This document shows positions 12,701 through 24,700 of a DNA stretch of 64,000 bases, piece after piece. This DNA comes from Sabellastarte sp. h YS-2021. Its lineage: Eukaryota > Annelida > Polychaeta > Sabellida > Sabellidae. Within the stretch, counting starts at the first letter, position 1; each line of letters begins with the position of its first letter. Location of the stretch: assembly GCA_964017235.1 (NCBI GenBank), contig OZ024929.1, positions 162,921,609 to 162,985,608 of the forward strand, written 5' to 3'. Below the pieces are notes generated by a model. It did no database searches, had not been told where the DNA came from, and worked only from the letters and a program-made list of their open reading frames with translations. A program made the position numbers and the translations under genes.

Positions 12701-15700
12701 AAAGGTCTTTTAGGTAAAAAATTTGAAAATGGGTTTTCAAATAAGTTTTCCAGTGACAAGCTTGCATGATGTGGTCCTCCAAAACCCCAATGTAAAAGGC
12801 CTTAGAGGCCAAAAAGGCGCTAATGTCATGCGCTTTAACTTGGACCAAGTCCAAGGACTGTTGGTCTGCTTGTTTGTTGTGTAACAAAGTAGGATAGTTT
12901 GTTTAACCAAGAAGAGAGAGTAGCGGATCTGAAGTCTGAGCTATGTCAGACATGGAGGTTGAAATGTTGTGGATTGCTTTGAAACACTTGGTTGCGGGAC
13001 TGTTTGAGAAGTGTTGTTGATACTGGTAGTAGAGTGGGATCTCTGTTGAGAGCTGCACTAGGTCCCAAAACCAGGGCATTCCTGACCAGCCTGGGGATAT
13101 TACAATGATGAGGCAGTTGCACTGCCTGATGTTTGAGGGAGGAGAGCCATAGGAGGGTAAGCATAAGTAGTGAGACCCGACCAGATTATGTACAGAGCAT
13201 CTATGTCCCAAGCATGTTGGTCTGGGACTGGAGATACATACAATGGAACTTAGAGGTTCAGATGAGTGGCAAATAGATCTACATGAGGAGTGAACCACTT
13301 GGCAGACCTGTTTGAACATCTGCGGATGCAGTGACCATTCTGTTTATTGGACTGGATAGAAGGTAGACCATCACATCGAGGCACCCTGGAATGTGCCTGG
13401 CTCTTAAGAGTTATCTGGTAGTGATCGCATCATGATTTTCCACAGGAGAGCACACATTTTCCCCGAGTGGGTTCCTCCTTGTTTGTCTATATAGGCTACT
13501 ACTGTTGAGTTTTCTGTAGCAACCAAAACTGTTTGGTTTTGGTACTGGTCCTTGAACCTTTTCAGGGCCAGAGAAACTGCCTTCTACTCTAGAACATTTA
13601 TGTGTAGCCTTTATATCCCTGTCTGACCACAGGCTTTTTGTAGAGACTTGCTCTAAGTAAACATCCCAACCTTACTGTTTTTTAGGGTGAAGGTCTGCAT
13701 ACTTCATCATGTTTGCAGGATTTTGCAACTACTGTAGGTGAGCTGAAATGGACTTTGACCAATGAAGAAGGATGCCCAACAACTAAGGAAAAACTCCAGT
13801 GCTCCTCGAGGTGAAACTAGATGGGTCTCATGTAAAGGTGTCCCTCCAGGGCCATCTTCTCCGTTAATGACATCAAACATCTTGAAGTCAAAACATGTAA
13901 CACTTTTATAGATAAAAGACATTTACTCTGCAATCCTAAGAACTACAGTTATGCTACTCCAGTATGTGGTAGATCACCCAAAAGTAGGTGAATGACTTAT
14001 TAAAAAGAAATAGCCTATGTGCAACACTTTATTTAAATATAAAAGGTATTTACTCATTTAAGCAGCTGTTGCTCAGCTATGGAAAGAGCTACAGTTCTGC
14101 AATTTCACTATCTTGTAGATCAACCAAAAGTAGGTGAAGGATTTATTTAGAAGAAATTGCCTATCTGTAACACTTTTAGAGATAAAAGACATTTACTCAT
14201 TTTAGTAGCTATTACTCTGCAATCCAAAGAGCTACAGTTCTGTAACTTCACTATGTGGTATCAGCCAAAAGTAATTAAATGACTTATTCAGAAGAAATTG
14301 CTTATCAGCCTTGGTGTTTAGGCACGAAGGGGGTCAGTCCCTCAGTTCCCTCAGATTTAGGGTACCAGTCTAATGTTATGTTTTCTGCAAGTATGCCCTA
14401 GTCATGACAACCAGGTGTTTAGATTCAATTTCATTGAATAGTCTGGTGGTTGAGTAAATATTAGGGTTCCACAATTATAAATCAGGTGGGCCCATGTGGT
14501 CACCTTGGCATAAAATTGTAACAAAGGATCCTATTGGTCCGCCCTCAGGGCTCCCCACACCATGTGCAACTTGCCCTTCAAGTCCTTCTTGGCTTGTCGA
14601 CCCAGCGGGAGCCAAATAATTTACATTTTATAAAGTGGAAGTTTCAAGTGAAATAATTCATAAAAATTGACTCTGTTTTGCTGGGAGTCGACAATCTAGG
14701 CAGTATCATGGAAAACTAATGGATTTTATGGTTTTTAAAAGAACAATTTTATTTACATTTTAATATGATGACATTGGAACTCTAATATAATGAACAGCTT
14801 GATATGTTGTGTGTGAACTTCTCAGCCATGGAACTGTGTGTCAATATATGGGACTTTGTGTGCACATGTGTCAACCATCATTAACTGAACTTTATGTACT
14901 TAGTACTTGTGTGAAGTACTTTATGAACGACTGGAGAGTGCTTTGACAACCTTATGCTTGATTTTCAACCCAGAAGAAGGAAACATTGACTATAATATAT
15001 GTGATAATCTACACATCACATTATGCCAAACAAAAAATTCTGTAAAAAATGTGGGGACAAACATGACAAACCTCCAACTGGCAGAAACTGTGTCAAGTCT
15101 TCACCAGGGCGTCAACTACAGAGTTCACCTGTCAGTTTGTCTTCTACAGAAGCATCACAGTTTACAGTTAAGAAGACATCGTCTGCAGATCAAGCTACAG
15201 AACTACAGCAGATTTTGAAGCAACTTCACGGAGTAAACAACAGGCTGGACACAGTGGAGCAGGACATGGTTACAGTCAAGCAAGCCACACAAAAACAGAC
15301 TCAAAAGATAAGTAGTTTTGCTAAATCAAAAGTGTCTGATAGTGAAATGATAGTTCCAAGTCTTAATGTTTTGAAATCCAAAAAATCAATTCAGAGAAAA
15401 GTTGACCAAAGGTTGAAACAGTTGCAAAAGGACAGTCGTGTAAAATCAGGTAGTTGTGAAAATTTTAAATCAAAAAGAGGTGGGAATGTTGATTGCTTGG
15501 TAAAACATAAAATAGCCTCGCCTCAAGATACTGTGCTTGGAGGTCATAGTCGTCAAAGGGTCACTTATTGGCCCAGGGCAGCAGTTGCCTCTCTCATGAT
15601 CTCTCTTCAACAAACAGTAATGATGTAAATTGTGTGGTAAAAGATAATACCAAAAATGTTAAATTTCGCACAAGGTATGTGTATTCGAAAGAATGCAACC

Positions 15701-18700
15701 CAAAATTGTGTCAATACTTGCTAGGCATGTCAAAAAATCAAAGTGTCAAATTTGTCAGGCAGAAAGTAAAGACTAGTGGCACTTGGTTCAAAAATATGAC
15801 CACTAACAGTCCAAAATTAGCCAACAGCTATGGTCCAATGTTCTCGGATGCTAGGTTGTATGCCCAAGTACTTAAAGACGGTGATCAGAAGGGTGTCACT
15901 GATAATAACTCTGTTGCCAGTAAAACCAAAGGAGTCAACTTGAACAGGTCAGTCACCTCAGTAGTCAGTAGTCATTGTCATAATAGTTTGCGAGATTACA
16001 CCGGTAGCATTTCCCACTCCAAGAATATTGATAAAAATAGGTCATATGCGTCAGTAGTGGGCAATGCTGCCAACATAACCAAGGATAACAGTATTTCGGT
16101 TGACACAAGTCCACCTAGGAGTGGGGTTGCTTATGGCAGGGACATTGCTAAAGACAGTGGGGCCGGGAATAATAAACACCCAGGAAACTCAGATTTGAAC
16201 CCAGGTAATAAAATGGGTCAAGAGATGGCCACTTCCGTGGTCCCAGTGTCCATGACTCGCAAGGCCTTAGCCCCTGAGTACATAGCTGTGAATGGGATTG
16301 GTTCTGAAGATAATGCCATCTATGACAAAATTCACGATCATGATAGTGAAGGGGGGACTAAAACACATGTAAGAGATTGTCATAACTGCAAGATTTTCGA
16401 TATCAATGGTTTAGATGAAAAATATCTTACTTCTATTTTGCTTAATACCCCCAAGAAAAAATTGTGGAAAAATTCAGATCACCCAATGGTCAAGATTTGG
16501 AAAGACCAGACAGATTGCGAGTTTCGCTTTATCCCCCTGTCTGATCTTCATGAATCTGATTCCAGTGTCCCATTCAAACTACTGTCCCATTGAAGCACAC
16601 AAAATTGTTGCTGCATATGGTAAACCCAACTACTTAGGGGCTAGAATAATGGTAGATAGTTAAATCTTCAAGTGTGGTATCAGGAACTTAGGGATTGTTG
16701 GGACCAACAGCTCCTGGACTTCCTTACTTTTGGGTTTCCACTTGACTTTAATAGAAATGCTCCACTTCATTGGGAGGGCGAAAACCACAAGTCAGCTCTG
16801 GAACATCCAAATGATATTGAGGCCTATTTGAAAGAAGCTCAGTTTAAAGCAATTGTAGGCCCCTTTAAACAACCTCCCTGTAAAAATGGACATATATCTC
16901 CCTTTATGACCAGAGATAAGCCTGGATCTGAGCATAGGCGTGTGATCACAGACCTTAGCTGGCCAATTGGCTGTTCAGTTAATGCAGGTATAGATAAGGA
17001 CTCTTATCTTGGAACTGATTTCGCCTTGGTCCTTCCTACAGTCGATAATATCATTGATCAACTTAAAAGTCTAGGGAAGGGTGCCCACTTGTATAAAATT
17101 GACATCAGTAGGGCCTTCAGGCATATCAAGGTGGATCCATTGGATTATGACCTTTTGGGTCTTCACTGGCGTGACGTTTACATCGATACCTGCGTTCCCT
17201 TTGGGAGTCGGCACGGTTCCCAGATCTTTCAGCGTGTCAGTGACGCTATGCGTCGTCATGGTCATAAAGTGATAGATTATGTAGATGATTACATTGGTTT
17301 CGGCGTTCCGTCTGACGCAAAGGCCTCCTTTGACTTTTTATTTGACCTTTTACAAAGACTGGGTTTGACTGTCAGTCAGAAGAAATTGGTCCCTCCGGCC
17401 ACCTCTGTAATTTGCCTAGGGGTTGAGATCAACACTGTTGCTGGCAGTATTTCTATTCCAGCAGAAAAATTGTGTCAAATTTCTAACACGGTCAAGGATT
17501 GGAAGAATAAAAAGACATGTTCAAAGCGTCAACTTCAATCTCTGTTAGGCCATTTGCTATATATAGACAAATGTGTTAGGCCTGCTCGGTATTTCTTGAA
17601 CAGGATGTTGCAAACTCTTAGGTCCAATTATGACAATGCTAGCATTCAGTTAGATGCTGACTTTCATAGGGATTTAAGATGGCTTGAGAAATTCCTTCCC
17701 ATGTATAATGGGGCGTCATTATATGACCATAAAATATGTCATCATCAAGTCCATTTAGATGCTTGTTTAGGCGGAGTTTGGCAGAACTATGTTTATCATC
17801 TTCCAATCAGCTATGGTTATAAAGGTTTGAATATTGCACACCTAGAGATGGTTAACATCCTAGTGGCCCGGAAAGTTTTCTGTCGTCATTGGGCTGGAAA
17901 ACAGGTCTTAATCCACTGTGATAACCAAGCTGTTGTGTGTGTCTTACAGTTGGGTAGGGCAAAGGACCCCTTTTTGGGGGCATGTGCTCGAAATATTTGG
18001 CTTTGGGCCGCTACTCATGACATAGAGTTATCTTATGTTCATGTTATGGGTAAACATAACAGGACTGCGGATTTGTTATCAAGATGGTCCAATAGTGTTA
18101 ATGATATAAATGAATTGCAAATGTTACTGCCTGGCGCATGCTGGGTGCCTGTCACCTTAGAGGCGACAGATATTGATGCTGAAATATAATTTTAATCACA
18201 GTTACTATGCTTTGTTTTAGGCAACAAGAGGCTCAAGAATCTGACTACAACACCCACTGCTAGGCTTCAAGGTGCCTTCAGACCTGCCACTGCCAAAGCC
18301 TATACCTCAATGTTCAGAACATTCATGTGTTTCTGTATTTTTCTGGAGGTAGATGTGTGTAAATTGATTGTTAGTCATATTCTGGCCTTTATGGAGTGCT
18401 TAAATACCAATCAAGTCTCTGTAAATATGATATCAAATTATCTGGTTGCTATTAAAGCAAAACTGGTGGTTCTGGGTTTGAACACCTCACCTCTAGATGA
18501 CAGGAGAATAAAGTATTATGTCAGGGCTTTGAAGCTGAATAGACCCATCAATGTCACGGTTCATAACATTATTTCTTTAGATATTTTACTTCAAAGAGTT
18601 CATCAATGTGATCATATATACATGGGTAGGGTCTTCAAGGCAGTCTTCCTTGTAGCATTTTTGGGGTTCTAACCTTGCCCCTTATTCCTTCAGTACCTTT

Positions 18701-21700
18701 GATTTCACCAGACATTTGGCTGGGGTGACATATTCTTCGACAAAAACATGGTTAAAATCCTTGTAAAATGGTCTAAGACCATCCAGACCAGAGACCATGT
18801 CAAAATTATTTCTCTTCCTTGTTTGGGCAGGAATCCTGTCTGTCCTTATGCAGCTTTAAAAGCTCTGTAGCACTTCTACAATCCTTCAGCTAATGAACCA
18901 TTGTTTCAATACAAATATACTGTAGGTTGGAGGGTATTGATTGATTCAAAGATCAGAAAGACTCTGTCCCTTATCAATAAAAAATTGCACCTAGCACCTC
19001 ATTTTTTCACCTTTCATGCTTTCCAGCGTTCAGGTGCCTCTTTGGCTTTTAATGCAAATGTTCCTCTTCAAGAAATTAAGGTTCAGGGCACCTGGACGTT
19101 GGATTGTGTGTGGAGGTACATTCAGGATGACCCATGCTGTGCATCCGAGGTTGCCACTACTTTTCACCAAATGTTACATACCAAATAAATGCCCTAAATG
19201 CTAGGTTTGGGTTTGGGGTTTTCAATAATATATTATATCATTTATTATGCTATAAAATTGCTTATTCACTCGTGGTTGTAGAGCCTTCCAGTCTGACTCT
19301 AACTTATTTCTAAATTTCTCACTTTATCTTCATGTGTGACCTTGCTTGAGTATCAGTTTAGTAATGTGACCTTAGATGTGACCTTTGCTCAAGGTCGTTG
19401 CCAACTTTTCTAGTTTCACCTTTGGTCACACGGCTTTTATCAGAGGTCAAGAATTGTGACCTTCACCTTTTAGAGTTGGCCCATTTAAGGTCAGACTGAC
19501 TGGCTCACTTAACTTAGTGTATTGAGTGTATTTTGTGTGCTATTTTTTGCATTTATACATTATGTGATTCACTATACTTTGCATTTATTCTATGGGAAAT
19601 GTAAATATTTCCAGACATAGTGAACGTATCTACACATGTTAAAGAATCATATGTATCATAAATAGACCTGAGTACCCTCTGTGTGTGTTATCACTGTGTT
19701 GGGGAACTTTGGGGGGACTGTCTGTAATACTTTTAGAGATAAAAAACATTTGCTCATTTTAGTAGCTATTACTCAGCTATCCAAAGAGCTATAGTTCTGC
19801 AACTTCCCTATGTGTTAGATCAGCCAAAAGTAGTTGAATGACTTATTTAGAAGAAATTGCATATCTTCAATACTTTTAGAGATAAAAGACATTTACTCAT
19901 TTTAGTAGCTGTGACTCAGCTATGCAAAGAGCTATAGATCTGCAATTTCACTATGTGGTAGATCACCCAAAAGTAAGTGAGTGACTTATTTATCTTCGAA
20001 ATTGCTCTATCTCGCACTGTTTCCAAGATAATTTTGGAGTTACAATAAATTTACTCAACAGTAAGAATTTCAAAGTACGTATTACTCAGCTATAAAATGT
20101 GCAACAGGTCTGAAACTTTATCATATGATAGCTTGAATAACATATGATGAATAACATATGAACCAGATGAGTAATATATTTGAAAAGATTTGCTTAACTT
20201 TAATACTTTTGAAGATATTTCACATTTACATTTTGTCATTATTTCCTACAAATAAGAAGGTAGCTATTTCTCACCTATAGCATGCAATGGAACCCTGAAC
20301 TATGTACCACCTTATAGTTAAGGACAAAGTAGTTGAACAATATATTTTAGGAAAATACTGTAACTGCAATGGTTTTGGAGTTATAATGGATTTACTCAAC
20401 AGTAAGAACGTCAAAGTAGCTATTACTCAGCTATTCAATGTGCAACAGGTTTGAAACTTTACTATTGCGATAGCTTATCAAAAACTAGATGAACAAAATA
20501 TTTGAAAAGATTTGCCTAACTTTAATACTTCTGAAGATATTTGACATTTACTTCTGTTATTATTTTGCTACAAATATGAACATTATTATTCACTTATGCC
20601 ATCCAATGGAACCAAAAACTATATGCCATCTTATTGTTAACTACAAAGTAGCTGAACAACATATTTTAGGAAAATAGTTTAACTGCAATAGTTTAGGAGT
20701 TACAATAGATTTACTCAACAGTAAGAATTTCAAAGTAGCTATTACTCAGCTATCCAATGTGCAACAGGTTTGAAACTTTAACATATGACAGCTTATGAAA
20801 AACTAAATTTAATAACATACTTGAAAAGATTTGCCTAACTTCATTCCTTTTGAAGATATCTGACATTTACTTCTGTCATTATTTTGCTACAAATATGAAA
20901 ATAGTTATTACTCATTTATGGCATGCAATGGAATCCAAAACTATATGTCATCTTATAGTTATGGACAAAGTAGCTGAACAACATATTTTAGGAAAATACT
21001 GTAACTGCAATAGTTTAGCAGTTACAATGGATTTACTCAACAGTAAGAATATCAAAGTAGCTATTACTGAGCTATCCAATGTGCAACAGGTCTAAAACTT
21101 TACCACATGATAGCTTGCCAAAAACTAAATGAATAACATATTTCACAAGATTTGCCTAACTTTAATACTTTTGCAGATATTTGACATACTTCTCTCATTT
21201 TTTGCTACAAATAAGAAAATAGCTATTACTCATTTATGGTATGTAATGGAACCCCAAACTATGTACCACCTTACAGTTAGGGACAAAGTAACTGAACAAC
21301 ATATTTGAAGAAAAAGCTCTGACTGCAATGGTTTTTGAGTTCTGAGTCCTTTACTCAAAGTAGCAAATATTGCTATTACTCACTTACCTTTAGGCCTATG
21401 TCCACAAAACCAGCAAAATTTTCGAGAGCGTGAAAATTCATTGGGACAATTAATTTACAAAAAATCTGTAGCTGTAGTAGTTTTGGAGAAATCTGTGTGA
21501 CACACTAACGCACCCACACACATGATGTATTTTATAATCTTTCTCCCTGGCTAAAGCCCGGCTGGAGATAATAATTAGCACAATAAATGTATAAACATTT
21601 TGAGATTTTTCATTAATATTTCTTAAACTATTTGAGGTACAAATAGAATACTAAAAAAGAATCACAGGAGAGGTATTTTGTTGTGTTTTTGCTTGTTTTA

Positions 21701-24700
21701 GTTTTACACATTAAAAATAATGCACTCATGATATACACTAAATTGATAAAAATAATAATTTCCACAAAGGCATATACTGTTACTCAAAGTTTCTCATCTG
21801 TGACAGGACTAGAATCATTTGATAATGACACCAGCTTTGCTGCAAGTAAAGGAAAGAGAAAGCACAGTCAGGTCAAAGGGCAATAATCAAAGGGCTACTA
21901 AAAGACGGAAAAATACTGTTGGACAGAAAAAGAAGAGACAGGCCTATGAAGCTAGTAATGTTCACGATGTAACTGAAAGTGAACAGCACAGTGCTGAAGA
22001 TACTTAAAACCCAATAAATCAAGAATTAGCTTATGAAAGTGGTATTCAAAATGACAATGCACTTGAGAGTGTACCAGATGAGATTCAAGATGTAATTGAA
22101 CAGGAAAATCAAAGTGATGTAGAAGCACAGGGGGGAAATGAGGAACAACCAGGATATGTTTTTGATTGGGACTGGTACCATGCTGAGGATCCGTTGAACA
22201 ATGATTGCTAACCAGATTTCACTGAGCATAGGGGTGTGCTTGTTGACACCAATGGATTTTCACCATTGGATTTTTTAAGCTTTTTTTTCAGAGGAGGCTT
22301 TTGAACTGATATGTCAGCAAACCAACTTATAATCACTGCAGTCTTTTGACCAGCCTGCTGAGTTTTCAGCTCACTCTGACAACACCAAATTATGATTCCC
22401 TATGGAAAATAAGAGACCTTCTGAACATTTGTGGGCCACGCTATACAGAAGTTTATAGGCCCACAAAAGAATTATCCATAGATGAAAGCATTATCAAATT
22501 AAAGGTCGTCTCCACATGAAGCAGTATTTACCAAGCAAACCTGTAAGATGGAGAATAAAACAATTTGCTTTGTGTGAAAGTAAGACTGGGTATGCTTTGA
22601 AATTCATTACCTATGGTGGACAAGGGAGTGTTACAACTGAGGAAAATTTTACTGTCACTGAAACCATTTGCCTGAAATTGCTTGATGGTTTTTTAAACAA
22701 AGGACACATCAATTTCATGAATAACTATTATTCATCACCCAAACTTTTCCAAAAACTTGAGGACTGTGGAACAGGTGCTTGTGGCACCGTGCGACACACA
22801 AGGAAAAATATGCCATGTGGACTATACGCAGCCACCCTCCCTCTGAATAAAGGTGATGAACCTAAATTCATGAGAAGTGACAACTTGATAGCTTGTGCAT
22901 GGAGGGACACCAAACGGGTCGACTTCTTGTCCAACATTCACAACAATTTGAAAAATTTTGTTGTAATTTTAATTTTTATTAGATAAATACTTACCATTTC
23001 CTGACCATTGCTATATGTTGGTGCCATCCAACTCACTGGCCAACGTTGAGAAACGTTTTAAGAAACCTTAAGAGGCCAGTGAGTGAGTGTGAACTAGCAT
23101 GTCCCCCTAGTGGTCATGTGACCACGCTAGTAAACAACCTTCATTATTTTTGTTGCAGAAAATACTCCCCTAGTACTGAATCTGCGGGGAGGCAGGGGGG
23201 GACTATCCTGGTCAGGAAATGGTAAGTATTTATCTAATAAAAATTAAAATTACAACAAAATTTTTCAATTTTATTGCGAAAAATACACTTACCATTTCCT
23301 GACCATTGCTGAATGCAGCCTTCATGGAAGGAGGGCAGTACTAGAATTTAAAGACCCAGTACACCACTCTGCACAGCTATCATACACAGCACAAACCTAT
23401 AGGCATTCAGATCCAAACTAACCTCCCAGATGAGGCAGTGGAACTGTTGAGCACTACAAAACAACACAGCCTTGTTGTTGTTGTTGTTGCTGTTGTAGGA
23501 AGGAAGTAATCATAACAGAGACTCACTACCTAGCCTACAACTAAAACATTATGAGAAGTTACATTGAAATTTACATGCATACCACAACATATAAACTTCC
23601 AACAGTCACCACATACCATACAGATCCCCTAAATCATAGTATGTAGTTGAAGTTCTCACAAATTGCCAGTTATTGCCACAGTTGAATGCTGTATGTAGAC
23701 AAACATCCAACACCCACACAGGTGACACAAATATTGGAAGTGTCATCAGCATATTGTGTAACTCCAAGTCTGAATGAAGTCAACAATTCTGCCTAATAAA
23801 AAGACAGATAGTATGACAGACATACAGATGCAAATGTATACTAAAGTATCAAAATAAGTATCACACATATACTTATAAGATAACAAACTGTAGGACACAA
23901 TATCAAAGTCTGACCACAAGCAAACCAAGCAGGTGAGACTGAAAATTGGTGAAAAAGTTATGGTTTCCAGTAACTGGCATCTGAAAATTCATATACAGAA
24001 CACTATCCTAAAACCCAAAGATTCTTGCTTTGACTCGCTGCTGTTGAGAGTCAGAATTTGACTTCTCCTCAGTCAAAATGCTAGTCTGCCTACAGCAAGA
24101 AAAGATAGTTGACCTGAAAAAAACTGCTGTAAAGCCTTCTTAACTAGGCACAGACAAGACATAATAATTCCTCATTGAATCCTTAGTCCCAAGTAAAAGT
24201 ATTTCAAAACCTCACAAGACAAAGAGATCTATCTTGAATAAAACTGCTGTCCCAGTGATTGAGAGCTGGCATATCGACCAGCTTAACTGAAGTAGGCCCA
24301 TCCGAAGCCAACTGAATCTTGGCTAATAAATGGCCAGAGCCACTTGTGAGCAATACTTATTCAAAGTAAGGGAAGACAAAGCCAACGAGAATACCCTTCT
24401 TCCTTTGCCTAATGCCAAAGTCAAAAGAAAGACTGTCTTGAAAGTTAATAACCTCCAAGAAATCTTCCCCAAAGGCTCAAAAGGCTGTCTGGTGAGACCA
24501 AACAAGACCAGAGACAAAAGGAAAAGAAGGCTTAACCTATTGGCTACTGGATTGTCTCTATAGAAATATGTCAACAATCTATACAGCTGAAGAGTTCTAG
24601 AGACTTATTCCCCTTCAAGGAAAGCAATCTACCATTGTTATTCTGTAACCAGCAATAGTAGATGGCTTAAGATTCCTTTCCTTAAAGAAATAATTAAGGA

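Larger units (their letters stand above)
14309..19725 (+). mobile_element. YR retroelement (Ngaro/DIRS group) inserted in satellite (element N1)
   Basis: Boundaries come from the interrupted satellite: the left flank ends '...aagaaattgcttatc' and the right flank restarts 'tctgtaatacttttag', matching an uninterrupted unit at about 14150-14180. The 5.4-kb element carries gag (15023-), an RT-RNase H frame (16672-18189) and a tyrosine recombinase (18207-19188), in the order gag-RT-RH-YR with no methyltransferase domain seen. That fits Ngaro-like better than DIRS1-like elements (inference). The ends ('gtcagtccctcagttccctc' at 14331; complement of 'ggggaactttggggggactg' near 19699) look like imperfect inverted repeats. 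A related 5' end occurs at about 57288. Confidence 0.78.
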
